From NCBI GenBank assembly GCA_964016885.1, contig OZ024740.1:298243525-298307524 (forward strand): a DNA stretch of 64,000 nt. Reading direction: 5' to 3'. The translations under genes were made by a program, and so were the position numbers. Every line of letters starts with the position of its first letter. The stretch's first letter is position 1. The stretch is from Eledone cirrhosa. Its lineage: Eukaryota; Mollusca; Cephalopoda; Octopoda; Eledonidae. The notes beneath the pieces are model-generated. The model was not told the origin of the DNA. It ran no database searches and saw only the letters and a program-made list of their open reading frames with translations. This document shows positions 48,590 through 59,028 of this stretch, piece by piece.

Positions 48590-48835
48590 AGAGCAGACTG
48601 TGCTGGTATGGATATGTGATGCATATAAATGATGATAGTTGTGAGACGTATCAAAAATTCCTAGCAGAAGGAATTTGCAGTACAGGGAGACCAAGGAAGG
48701 GGTGAGAGCTGATCTTAAATTGCTAAAGCTCAGAAGAGATGAAGGGTTACCATAAGTGGAGGGATGCTATGCTGGAAAAGACCTGTCCAACCCATGCAAG
48801 CATGGAAAAGTGGATGTAAGACAGTGATGATGATT
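48590..48835 (+). mobile_element. LINE C-terminal remnant with (GAT)n tail
   Basis: Broken frames read SRLCWYGYVMHINDDSCETY and TGRPRKG, then CPTHASMEK. It is a decayed copy of the 31786 LINE, ending just past the 3' end of the minus-strand TPRKB gene. Confidence 0.7.
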
Positions 48836-48852
48836 ACCCTTAAAGTCTTTTC

Positions 48853-48858
48853 TTTAAT
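48853..48858 (-). promoter_or_regulatory. Putative polyadenylation signal of TPRKB (ATTAAA)
   Basis: Minus-strand ATTAAA about 50 bases downstream of the TPRKB stop codon, the only such hexamer seen close by. ATTAAA is the commonest variant of AATAAA. Confidence 0.5.
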
Positions 48859-48909
48859 ACAAACAATGATAAAGCAGAAATTACAAGTCCATACTGTTCC
48901 TTCATAATA

Positions 48910-51900
48910 TCAGACTACAATGATTTCTTTAACAGCAATTCTAGAGACAACAGCATCGACAAGGTTACCAATGTTTAGTTCATCAGCCGTAACTTTGTAC
49001 ATCTGAAAGTAAACAAAGTATAAATGAAGGTATGAACTATTTTTCACTTCAGAGTATTACATATAAGGTGGCAGAATTGTTAAACCATCAGATAGAATAC
49101 TTTGTGGTATTCATTCCAGCTTTCTTCTCTTTGAGATCAATTTTGCCTTTCATCTTTTCAAGGTCGATGAAAAAAGTACCAGTCAAGTACTGGGATCGAT
49201 TTTTCCTCTATATCCCTTTCTCACTTTCTACCCTTCTTTGGAAGAAATCTGCTTTATTCAGACCTCCCTCCATTATTTGTGACCTGAGAGTTTTGACTTT
49301 GTCTCTGACGACCCATCCAACTCCTGCTATCATGGGAAATCGATGTTAAATGATGATGATTAGTGAATATAATGTTGGTGTTTAACCCTTTAGCATTTAC
49401 ATTACTTTATATTTTAATGGTAAAGGCTTTATCTCACATAATATCAAATCTACAATATTTTGATATTATTTAATTTCAGAATGATACCTTAACACCAGTA
49501 TGAGTGGCAGGTTACGGCCAGTTTGAACAGAAAGAGGTGAGAGAATTCTGGCTGGATATGGCCTGTTTCAATGCTAAAAAGTTAATCATTAGATTCAATC
49601 TCAATCTTCAGTGTCAATACATCCAAGTCAAAGAAAATAGCCCATCGCCTCATAATAAAAAAACTATAAACTTCCATACTGAAGTCTATAATAGACTCAC
49701 CTTCTTTATTTCAGTTTCATCAGAAAACTGTGGGACCTGGGAAAGTGAAACTGAGTCACCTTGAATCTTTGTCTTTAGCTGTGTCAGAACAGTGTGATTG
49801 ACATCATCGACAATAGCTGTAAACAATACTTTGTCTTTGTCACCAATACCAAACTTACGGAAAGAGTCAGAAATCTGGAATAGAAACACAATTGTGTTAA
49901 GATTTAAACATATACAAACTCCTATGTTGGTGTATGTTATCACTAGACTAAACCTATTACAAATAACCTCAAATTATATTTTATTGCCTTAAAAGAAGGA
50001 AGGACACATTGGATAATGTAATTGAATGTCTAAATAAAAGATTAAATGAACACAACTGGAACACTTGACCTGTTGGCTAAAAAAAAACATCTCTTAGCCA
50101 GATAACCATACCCATTACATGTCATTGCCCCCAAAATCTTCATGCAGTCACTCCCAATAAACTATATAAATAAACTGTTTGAATCCAACATATCTGAGAA
50201 TTCTATCACATCACTCTACAGGATCCTTTTACATAGTCAATATACCTGCTAGAAATAGCTAAATCTCCCTCAACACACATCTGTCTTAAATCTAAAACAT
50301 TGTGAAAATTAGTAGTAATGACTTCAATGTTTAGCATGGTGCATTAATAATGTTGTTTTGAACTTTTCAAGAATATTTTACTGGTGTGATTTCATATGGT
50401 ACAGGATATTGATAGTTAAATAAGGAAATGAGATATTGGATAATGGAGTCCTTGATTGACAGTCTTTGATCATAGGTTTGCTCAATCACAGTTGATCTTG
50501 TGTGAAACAACACCAGTGGATGAGGTGGATAAATTGATGATTAACTCCTCCACATCACACTAACATTTTCTCCTCACTGTTGTGGATAATCCTGAGATGA
50601 ATTCCACCATACAATGGGGTAGATGTGGGCTCTGTAAGCCATATTGAAGGCAACCCATTTAGGAGAGTAGACACTCCAAATAAAAACTAACATAGGGTAG
50701 AGAGGACTCTTGAGTTCAGTGAGATAACCTCTTAGTGCTGGTGGCATGAACAATGCACTCAGTCTACACTGTAGGGTGGTTGGTGATAAGGGCATCCAGC
50801 CAGAAAAACATTAGAACACCTTTCAGATACTATGATACATAAAGCTTGAATGGACTTCACTACATTCAAACTAAGAGATATTTTCAAACCAGACTTACCC
50901 CTTTCAAGGGAGACAAACAATACAGTATCTCAGAATGGATGTTTTTGGTAATCATCTTGTTAGCACGTCTGTGATGAAGAGCCTTGTGTGCTGCTGTAAG
51001 GACTTGGAACAGGTCATGAATCTGAGGAGGATGACACAATTTTCATTTGGATTAATTGAAGAATAACAGAAACAGATGGACAACAAATCAATATTAAACA
51101 TCTTTTCTTAGCTTTTAAATTTAATTGTTCTGTGCCACATAGCAATGGTTTTCAATAGGGTCTAGATCAATATCAGATTTACAAATTGGCTAAATGAGCT
51201 GCAGCCTTATAGTCCAAGGGGCTCCATCCCATTTTAAAATTATATTAAATTATAACTATGAAATATATTTTAAATCAAAATTTACTATATTATAATTGTT
51301 ATTAAATACATCTCTTTTTCTTTGGGTGTCACCTGTGTTTTAGAGGTTGACATGGAATGAGGCTGGAATTTCTTCAGCCGTTCCATGTGTAGCCTTACAT
51401 TCATGTACTTTTAATTTTCATTGAGCAGATGCTGGGGCTCCCAAATGTTCTGACACAGAGCCCCTAGAATGGCGAGTTTAATAAGACAAAGAAAATCATT
51501 AATTTTTTTTTACATAAGACAATCTAAAATCTAAATTAATTAAAAATAAATTTACGTGTGTTATTATAGAGTGTATGATGATGATCATCATCATCGGTTT
51601 AACGTCCATTTTCCACGTTAGCATGGGTTAGACCAGAGTTTCCCCAAATCTTTTCAAACGCGGAACCCTTTTTGGTTCAAAAACTTTTGTGGGAACCCTA
51701 AACTCTAATACTGTTATATGGCCGTAATATAAATATACTCCTCTACCTTTTTTTCACAGAAACCCCAGACATTCCTTGAGAACCACTGTGTTAGACGATC
51801 AATTTCTTAATTTGAAATAATTATGCCCTGCTCTTCTTGCGTAATACATCATTATCCTCATGTTACATCCATTTTCCACACTGTATTGGACGGGTTGTCA

Positions 51901-52666
51901 TGGTCCGAAACCAGACAGGTTGTCATGAAGTATATGTAAATGTGTGACGTCCAAACGAATATCCTCCACCTCCAACTAACTTGCCCTCCGCGGCTTGGTC
52001 CCAGCTGACAGGATCGAGAATACATTGCCTCGGAGGATGGCGAGGGAACACGCTGGAACAGCCACTCCACTTCGTGGGGCACGCACCTGCGGGCAGCCAA
52101 CTCCACTCCGATAATAGTCAGATACATACAACACCGAAATAACAATAAAAAGTATAAAGATCCCATAACTCCTTGTGGAGTCGTAGAGGTACGGTCATAC
52201 GGTGTGTCTTGGGCACTTTTAAACCTGGCGGTGCCCAACCCTCTCTAGGTCTAAGCACAGCAGATTTTTTTCTATACAGGAAGAATCGACCTCAGTACTT
52301 TTTTATCGACTTCGAAAGGATGAAAGGCAATGTTGACCACGGCGGGATTTGAACTCAGAGCGCGCAATGAGTTGGGCCGAATACCTTAAAGCATTCTATC
52401 CGACGTCTTAACGACTCTGCCAATTCGCTGCCTTAAATAACAATAAACGATGATATTAAAACAACAGTAGTTACCAGGGAAGCCTTTAAGAGTGCAGCTT
52501 CAATTTCTCCGTTCATCACAGACTGTCGAACTTCTTTCATATTGACTACGTTGTTAAAGAGTGCAAATGTAACATGAGATCCACCTTGTATGTTGACCGT
52601 GACAGCATTAGATAAGAGATCACCAGAATCGGTTGGAGATACGGACTTCACGTCCATATCAGCCAT
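48910..52666 (-). CDS. TPRKB: EKC/KEOPS complex subunit TPRKB (Cgi121 family), 4 coding exons
   Basis: TPRKB/Cgi121 binds the PRPK (Bud32) kinase in the KEOPS complex, which makes the t6A37 modification of tRNAs reading ANN codons. Exons on the minus strand: 52666-52475, 51021-50899, 49874-49701 and 49002-48910. All introns are phase 0 with GT/AG ends, giving 193 residues; the human protein is about 175. An in-frame TAA at 52708-52706 lies upstream of this first ATG. Seen: VTFALFNNV..MKEVRQSVMNGEIEAALLKAS; DLFQVLTAAHKAL; NIHSEILYCLSP; ISDSFRKFGIGDKDKVLFTAIVDD; ETEIKKMYKVTADELNIGNLVDAVVSRIAVKEI. This order matches the family over its full length. Octopus-type extra residues sit at the N-terminus (about the first 20). 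Identification is by recalled similarity to human TPRKB. Confidence 0.92.
49050..49362 (+). mobile_element. tRNA-derived SINE (long form) in TPRKB intron 3, antisense to the gene
   Basis: TTTGTGGTATTCATTCCAGC, TTCAAGGTCGATGAAAAAAG and GGAAGAAATCTGCTTTATTC, followed by a (GAT)n-type tail at about 49305-49362. Confidence 0.75.
49382..49585 (-). mobile_element. TTAA-bounded piggyBac-like MITE, copy 4, TPRKB intron 3
   Basis: TTAACCCTTTAGCATTTACA at the left and CAATGCTAAAAAGTTAA at the right. The interior matches copy 3 in the same orientation. Confidence 0.82.
50298..50418 (+). mobile_element. TTAACTCTTAACATCCTG-family MITE, partial, TPRKB intron 2
   Basis: ACATTGTGAAAATTAGTAGT through GGTACAGGATATTGATAGTT. 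Confidence 0.65.
51583..51633 (-). mobile_element. LINE/SINE tail, reverse, interrupted by a hAT-like MITE
   Basis: CATCATCATCGGTTTAACGT, TTTTCCACGTTAGCATGGGT is the complement of the usual tail. Confidence 0.6.
51634..51788. mobile_element. 155-bp hAT-like MITE, TPRKB intron 1
   Basis: Left end CAGAGTTTCCCCAAAT and right end TTGAGAACCACTG. The right terminus reads CAGTGGTTCTCAA inverted, a common hAT end. The flanks GGTTAGAC and TGTTAGAC match at 7 of 8 bases. Confidence 0.65.
51860..52437 (-). mobile_element. Composite SINE: tRNA-related long form joined to a retroelement-ORF-like tail, TPRKB intron 1
   Basis: Minus strand: SINE head and body (52437 to about 52140, ending ACTCCACAAGGAGTTATGGG), then a tail whose translation holds VEWLFQRVPSPSSEAMYSRS. 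The same join occurs at 60600-61075, so the composite is itself the mobile unit. Confidence 0.65.
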
Positions 52667-53031
52667 GTGTGTTCTTACATTAAACTGTTCCTTTGCAGCC
52701 ACTGTTTAGTATTTACTATTGAACAAGTTGATTTCTTGGTAGTTTTTAAATATAATTGAATGGTTTATTTTTAAATTAGAAAAATAATAACATTATTAAG
52801 AGACTGATGTTTTTTTTAAAGTTGGTACAATGCGGTAGAAAAATACGAAGAGCAAATGACAAATGAAACAAAACAAAACAACCCAGTGTATTGGAAAGGA
52901 CTATAAATAATTACCCAGTGTATTGGAAAGGACTATAAATAACATAAATGAGAGGAACAAGAGGGGAAAAGTTAGAACTACTAGACAAAAGAAGAAAGAA
53001 AGGGGTAATAGGAGAGAGTGACACTCTACAC

Positions 53032-53260
53032 CTAGGTCAGAACGGTGTTTTGGTTGCGCACCCCGGACAAAATTGCAAAGGCATTTCTGCAAACAAAGGC
53101 CAGCGACACACGCTGCAACAGCCACCCCACCGCGTGGGCTTCTTCCTCTGACTGGATTTTACAGAGGAGGTCAGATGTCCAGGGTTCGAGGACGCCTAAG
53201 GTCTCGACGGCGACCGGTGCAAAGAGGAAGAGGCCGAGCAAGCTCTGATATTTGTTTACC
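53032..53260 (-). mobile_element. Retroelement ORF tail, upstream of TPRKB
   Basis: Minus open frame with APVAVETLGVLEPW and VGWLLQRVSLAFVCRNAFAI matches the pattern PVxxETxG...LxQRxSLA..RGNA seen in the family at 62855-63460 and 56146-56328. It is isolated, without upstream coding parts. Confidence 0.6.
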
Positions 53261-53648
53261 TTCTTGTCCTCTGCATTGCGAGCCGATTCGTGGTTTATGG
53301 CCGACGTGACTAAGTTGAAGGCGGAGACCGTGGCACATCATGTTATGTCAGGGCTATTACTCTTTTTTCATATTATTCTTTGGTGATTGTCTATTCTTGA
53401 ATAATAACATTGTATGTAAACAGAAAACAACACAGGTTAAATTGTAAGATATTTAGTTGTTTCAAAAACAATAGATTAGGTAATGTTGAGGAAAATAGTA
53501 ATACGGTATCAATAATATAAATATACAACTACGTATACTCAGTAATAGGTTTATGTACCTATCTATATTCACTCAAGCATTCATATATACAGTTACATAT
53601 AACATTAATGTGCATTTCGTCAGTCTCACTTATTAAAATAGAATGGGT

Positions 53649-54232
53649 ATTATTATAAAACACCCCACTCGATTTCAGTGGGGAAAAATTTATTTCCTCG
53701 TATTATAATTGCTGGCCTTGTGCCTAAAGTAGAAACAATTATTATTTTTTTTTTTTTTTCGTGTGCTGTCAACTTTTTTCCTGGAGAATGGAGGAGGTGG
53801 GTGCCCCACCCCCTCCCCCTCCTCGGAGTTTTCCCTATGATTTGTTTTGTTATCAACGAATATGACCTCTAAACCAGTCAGAAACGACTAGATTTGTAGA
53901 AAAAGTTGGGTGAAAGCATCTCGGATTACGGTTAGGTTTGGGGTTTCCGTTTTCCGGGAAAAGAGTCAATTGCATGTATCTAAGTGATAAAAAAACACAA
54001 ACAAGGAAAGATAATTATTTCCCACCAATGTGGAGATCTGCGAAACTCCGATAGTCTTCGCCCCCTTTCACCCTACTTTTTCTACAAATCTAGTCGTTTC
54101 CGACTGGTTTGGAGGTCGTATACGTTAATAACACGCATTTTGGAGGTTAGATTAGCTGATAACACACGAAAAAAACAAAAAGAATGAGGAAAAATGTTTT
54201 CCCACTGAAATCAAGTGGGGTGTTATATAAAT
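53649..54232. mobile_element. Large foldback MITE with a nested SINE fragment
   Basis: The outer arms (AACACCCCACTCGATTTCAG at about 53659, CTGAAATCAAGTGGGGTGTT ending about 54225) and inner arms (ACCTCTAAACCAGTC, GACTAGATTTGTAGAAAAAG versus CTTTTTCTACAAATCTAGTC, GACTGGTTTGGAGGT) are inverted. The left arm is interrupted at about 53703-53746 by a SINE end (GCTGGCCTTGTGCCTAAAGT). No coding content. Confidence 0.8.
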
Positions 54233-54311
54233 CTACCAATGTTTTACGCAGTCTCAATTCAAATAATTAAAGCACAAACTGAACTAACTGCTAACATTAA
54301 TGTAATTCATT

Positions 54312-54415
54312 AATTCGAGGTTGACTTTGCCTTTCATCCTTACGGGATCGATAAAATAAAGTACCAGTAATGCACTGCGTAATTGATGGCCTTGTGCCTA
54401 AAGTAGAAACAATTA
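54312..54415 (+). mobile_element. tRNA-derived SINE, 3' part
   Basis: TCGAGGTTGACTTTGCCTTT, GGGATCGATAAAATAAAGTA and GCCTAAAGTAGAAACAATTA. Confidence 0.8.
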
Positions 54416-54775
54416 TTTATTCAAAGTAATCCAAATTATTTTACAAACGGGATAAAAAAAAAATAAACCGTACACAATCCCGCAGACCTTCCTTTATTAA
54501 CAACTTTTTCGAATAGTTTTTCTCTTCTAGGTTCAGCAAAAAGTTAAGGAGTTTCCATATTAATATTATTCTAATTCAACAGCCAGGACGTGCAAAATAT
54601 GTCCGGCTAAGAACAATCTACGTCCCTTTACTTTCAAATTCAAATTCTCATATTTTCAGGGTTGATAAAATGAAGAATCAGTCGAATAATAATAGAGTTG
54701 GTTTCATCTCTCGTCAACAAACATTGAAAATAAAGTACACAAAAAAATGACGCAAAAGAAAAAATATTAATCATG

Positions 54776-54849
54776 TGGCCAGTATGGGGCTCGAACCCAC
54801 GACATTCGCGTTATTAGCACGACGCTCTAACCAACTGAGCTAACCGGCC
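54776..54849 (-). tRNA. tRNA-Ile (AAT anticodon)
   Basis: The 74-base minus-strand sequence folds as a standard cloverleaf. Acceptor stem GGCCGGT/ACTGGCC with discriminator A, A box TTAGCTCAGTTGGTTAGAGC, anticodon loop CTAATAA (AAT), B box GGGTTCGAGCC, T stem GTGGG/CCCAT. There is no intron. It closely resembles animal tRNA-Ile(AAT). U36 and A37 are the bases expected of a t6A substrate. Confidence 0.95.
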
Positions 54850-55385
54850 AAGACATGAATCTCGTATAAAATATTTATATTTAAAGGAAAGGTTCTTAAA
54901 ATTCGTTTCGTTGTATTTTAGAATGTTTAATCTGATTTTTTAATAATAGATTCTAGTTAAATATTTATTTCCTGCCTCTTTCACTTCGTTTTTAATAATT
55001 ATACTACAGAGTGTATATCATTCGTCAATATTCCTCTTTGCTTTAATGCACTGAAAATACTATCTTACACAACGAACCAGCGTTTGGCCTGTTAAATGTA
55101 GCAGCTAAACTATATTTTACCCATAGAAAAGGTAAAAAGAAAGCAAATTCGATAATCGTCGTCCTCGATACACTTTGCTTGAATAACAGCCGAAACAATC
55201 AATGGCTTGAATAGTTTTCATCGTAGGTCGGTTAGATAAAGGCTGATATTGGGCTAAACAACAGTATCTCACACTGCCTATTTATACCACTTATCTTAAT
55301 GCCAACCGTGGTGATCTCGAATTATGACGTATCGTTTTTTTTTTTTACAAGGTAGTTTGCATTTTCCCTTAGTAATTTACTAGCT

Positions 55386-55772
55386 ATTTTTTCCAGCCTG
55401 TGGTGGAGCTGGGTCGCTGACAGCGAAGTTCTTGTCGTTTATGGCTCGCCTTACCGAGGTATCTGTTGATGATCGTGAGGGTGCCTGGTTGTTTTAGTAC
55501 CTTAGCCTCGCCATCACCCGCGGTTATGTTGCGAGCGTGTTGGCTTGCCTCAACATTTTCCGTTGATCCTTATGATGTGGTGGGCGGCCGATTGTCGCAC
55601 TTGGTGCTGAATTGATGGTTGTTGTTTTTTTCACGCTTTGATCATGTATTTTTGTGCATTATATTTGTGAGGCTCCTAGCAATAATTAATTGTATTTATT
55701 ATATGTTTATATTTTCATTCTGTAAAAATTATAAACAATTTGTAATATTATTTATACAACTGTGAATAGAAA
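55386..55772 (+). mobile_element. Retrotransposon 3' end (ORF tail plus 3' UTR)
   Basis: Begins in the coding tail (TTTTTCCAGCCTGTGGTGGA, GAGGGTGCCTGGTTGTTTTA), passes the stop region and ends TTTATACAACTGTGAATAG. The frame is shifted relative to the 56146 copy. Confidence 0.75.
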
Positions 55773-55967
55773 AAAATTGAAATATTCCATGTTTGCTAGC
55801 TTCCGCTTTCGTTGGTATTTCTCCCGATCTTTGGCTTTGTTTGTCAAGTACAGATAATTATTTCTTTATTTCATATATTTAATGTTCTACTGTCCAAAAG
55901 TTCTTACTACACGAGAACAATATTTTCCCCATTTGTTGAAAATTATTATTGCTATAACAATATTGAC

Positions 55968-56385
55968 TTTCAGAATGAAAATATAAACACATATAATAAA
56001 TACAATTAACTGTTGCTGCGAACCTTATAAATGCAATGCACTAAAATATACGATCAAAGCGAGAGAAAGAAAAAAAAGGGGGGGGGGGGCAAAAACGCCC
56101 ATCAATTCACCATCAAGTGCAACAATCGACCGCCCACCATAAGTGTCAACGGAAATTTTTGAGAGCTAACACGCCTGTAGCATAACCGCGGGTAGTGGTG
56201 AGGCTAAGGCGCTGAAACAACCAGGCACCCTCGCGGGCATCACTAGATACCTCGGTATCTAGTGATGCTAACGATGACAACAACTTCGCTGTCAGCGGCC
56301 CAAGTTCACCAAACGTCTCGATCTCCACAGGCTGGAAAAAATAATTGTTTGATAGTTTCCGGTATTTTGGGATTTTATTAATGCT
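55968..56385 (-). mobile_element. Retrotransposon 3' end, inverted relative to its neighbour
   Basis: An open minus frame at 56328-56146 reads MEIETFGELGPLTAKLLSSL, GAWLFQRLSLTTTRGYATGV and LKNFR, then stop. The 3' UTR runs to about 55968 and lacks the last bases seen in other copies. Confidence 0.8.
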
Positions 56386-56640
56386 GCGAGTATGTTGGCT
56401 TGCCTCAAAATATTCCGTTGACCCTTGTGATGTGCGGCCGATTGTCGCACTTGGTGGTGAATTGATGGTCGCTTTTGTTTGTTTCCTTCTTTTAATTATT
56501 TCAAAAGCTTTGATCGTACATGTTGGTACGTTGTATTAGTAGGTTCTTAGCAATACTTAATCGTATTTACTATGTGTTTATATTTGTGAGCAATTTGTAA
56601 TGTTATCTATACAACTGTAAATGAAATAAAAGATTCTAGA
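56386..56640 (+). mobile_element. Retrotransposon 3' end, third copy of the cluster
   Basis: GCGAGTATGTTGGCTTGCCT through GGTTCTTAGCAATACTTAAT to TATACAACTGTAAATG, abutting the inverted copy head to head. Confidence 0.75.
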
Positions 56641-56878
56641 CTAAAAAAATGTTAACTTGAAGTGCAATTACGTAATGATTTGATTTAAATTCTTATAAAA
56701 GAAAGTTAGAGCTGGCATAACTCAAAGGAATGCTCGAGTTTTGAAAACGGTACGGTATACTTCAGGATCGCCTCCAGATCATCCAAGTCGGTTTATTTGA
56801 ATTATTCTATCATTCTATTACGTGTTCCAGCTGATAGGCTGAGGCCATGCTGGGGCTTATTAACTAATAAAAAATATG

Positions 56879-56952
56879 TGGCCAGTGTAGGGCTTGACCC
56901 TCGCCATTCGCGTTATTAGCACAACGCTCTAACCATACTGAGCCAACAGATC
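56879..56952 (-). pseudogene. tRNA-Ile(AAT) pseudogene
   Basis: Keeps the anticodon arm GTGCTAATAACGCGAATG and most of the D arm, but the 5' acceptor strand reads GATCTGT against ACTGGCC and cannot pair. The T loop reads GGGTCAAGCC instead of GGGTTCGAGCC, destroying the B box. It lies 2.1 kb from the intact gene. Confidence 0.85.
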
Positions 56953-57039
56953 AAGTTAGTACTTAATCGAAACTACGGACTTTTCAAGCGGCCAGGAAGC
57001 GAATATCATTTACATATGGTCCTGTACTCTACAAAGTAA

Positions 57040-57390
57040 GGTGTACTAGGTGTATCTTATCGTGGCATCAGTACTAGGGAAGTTGTTATATCTTTGTCAC
57101 AACTGAAGAATCGCCTCGATCGTTTGTTTAGCACGTTTTCTATCAGCAACCTTTTAACAGAGTGAATTGGATGTGTTTTATCATGGCACCAACTCTAGTC
57201 AGGGTGTTGTGCCCTTGACATAACTAAAGAGTCATTTCGACTCTTCTTTGACATGGCTTCTACAGTTGAATGCCCTTTCTAACACTAACCCTTTTTACAG
57301 AGTGTACTGAGTCTGTTTTATCGTGGCACTATCATCAGCGAGGTTGTCAGTTATTGACTCAACTGGAGAGCCTTCTCAACCCTATCTGTG
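57040..57390. repeat. Three tandem segments of about 130 bp
   Basis: GTGTATCTTATCGTGGCATC, GTGTTTTATCATGGCACCAA and CTGTTTTATCGTGGCACTAT begin successive diverged units. Related DNA lies at 35500-35790. Confidence 0.7.
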
Positions 57391-57652
57391 GGAGCGAGGG
57401 GGGACTTGTGAGGAATAGGATGGAGTAAGAAGATGATAAGTATGATGTTATGGGTGAGTACAATAAGCGAGAAGGGAAGGAAGAATAACAAGACGGGTGT
57501 CAGTCATATCTGTATGAAAAGTGTGTTAGGGTTTAAAAGGGGTGATGTGAGATAGAAAGGGGCGAGAAAGTATGACAAGTGTGGTAGGATTTGACAGGGT
57601 GATGTGAAAGAGGAAGTTAGTGACTAGAAGGAACCCACAGCTAGTGATCTAT

Positions 57653-57990
57653 GCAAACGACTGTGGTTACAGTCATTTTCTGCATTTGGGATTCCTACAT
57701 TTTCTAAGCATTGCAAAACTATCGAACGCTCCGATAGTTTTTATTGAGATGTTACATCCATATTGTTGTCGTCAGAGGTTGTTTAGCTCAATGGTTAAAG
57801 AATTCATCTGAAATTTGAGAGATACGGAGTTCGATTCTCCATAGCAGCTGTTGACCACTTTTTCCCGCCCATAAGGGTATTTAATTCAATTTTCTAAGCT
57901 ATTGTTTATAGCAATCGACTGTAGTTGCGGTTATTTTCTACATTTAGGATTACTACATTTTCTAAGAAATATTACCTTTTTTGTACTGTA
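57653..57990. repeat. Direct repeat pair around a tRNA-like sequence
   Basis: CGACTGTGGTTACAGTCATT..CTACATTTTCTAAG (about 57658-57715) recurs as CGACTGTAGTTGCGGTTATT..CTACATTTTCTAAG (about 57918-57968). Between them, 57774-57848 has A-box-like TTTAGCTCAATGGTTAAAG and B-box-like GGAGTTCGATTCTCC. The acceptor stem does not pair, so it is a tRNA-like or SINE head, not a functional tRNA. Confidence 0.55.
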
Positions 57991-58159
57991 TTAATGACTC
58001 CCCTCGTACAAAAGAGTAAACCATATCTGATTTTATCTCCGATTGTAGAGTGAAGATGGGAAGAGCTACTAAAGAGCTATGATTTGTGAGTTGAGATTTA
58101 ACAAGGTGGAAGTGATCCTGGATAGCGTATGCGGTACAGTCTAAGTCGAAAGTCTGTCT

Positions 58160-58428
58160 TCAGCCAGAAGGCTTATTTGGCTGGTGCTTATCCCGGTTCC
58201 ATGGCGTGAAGCGACTGAGTGTACAAGACTCCCTCCTGGACAGGACCCTAGTCCATCGCAGGGTTAAACCCCCAGCTATTGCTAATACTCATTTTCAGCT
58301 GAGTATACTGGAGCAACGTGAAATGAAGTGCTTTGCTGACGAACACAATACGCAACTCATGAATCGAACCCACAACGTTATGATCGTCAGTCCAACACCC
58401 TTACCACTAGGCCACGTGCCTCCACTGT
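58160..58428 (-). mobile_element. tRNA-derived SINE, second family, reverse copy
   Basis: Complement of the 46193 SINE: CCTGGACAGGACCCTAGTCC, AATCGAACCCACAACGTTA and TTACCACTAGGCCACGTGCC. Confidence 0.85.
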
Positions 58429-59028
58429 GCGGTACAGTGATGGCGAGAATAGTTACTGGGGAGTGAAGGTAGAAGGGAGGTAGTGGCAAAGCACTGTTCC
58501 CGTACTGTACTGAAAACCTTTAATGTATTTCGGTCTCTGATTTAGGCTACAGGGGAAAAAATAGATTACTGAATGCTGCCATTCTTTGGAGCAAACAGAA
58601 TGTGACACAGCTATGGTTAATGTATAATGACAACTTAATTGACGTCTCAAGGCCACACTTGCACAGTAGTTAGTGACTAGAATGAGACCACAGCTAGTGA
58701 TCCATGCATAACTAATTTTCCCACCAATAGGATAAACATTATAAATGTACTGCTTGTAATTAATGACTAGCCTTCGTAGGAAAAAAAAAATTAAGTTATA
58801 TAGTCTATGCATTTCCATTTTTATACAAGTATATCTACATTCAATTCCCACCCATCTACAATTTCATTACATAATCATTTTTTAATCATATTTATCACTA
58901 GCTGAGGTATCCCCGCTTCGCCCGGGAGAACAGAGAAAACGACTGCATTGGATGTGGTGTTTGGTATGAGGTGAGACCGTAATGTGTGAGTGTATGTGTA
59001 TGTGTGAGAGAGACATAAAAAAAACAGG
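58429..59028. other. Unassigned DNA, no gene seen
   Basis: The 132-codon minus open frame at 58453-58851 has no recognisable domain. Its first part overlaps ordinary AT-rich DNA. Confidence 0.35.

Noticed and set aside
57774..57848. Functional tRNA
   Set aside because: The B box GGAGTTCGATTCTCC is good, but the acceptor stem does not pair and the D stem is mismatched.
58453..58851. 132-codon minus open frame
   Set aside because: No recognisable domain or splice context; a chance frame is the simpler explanation.
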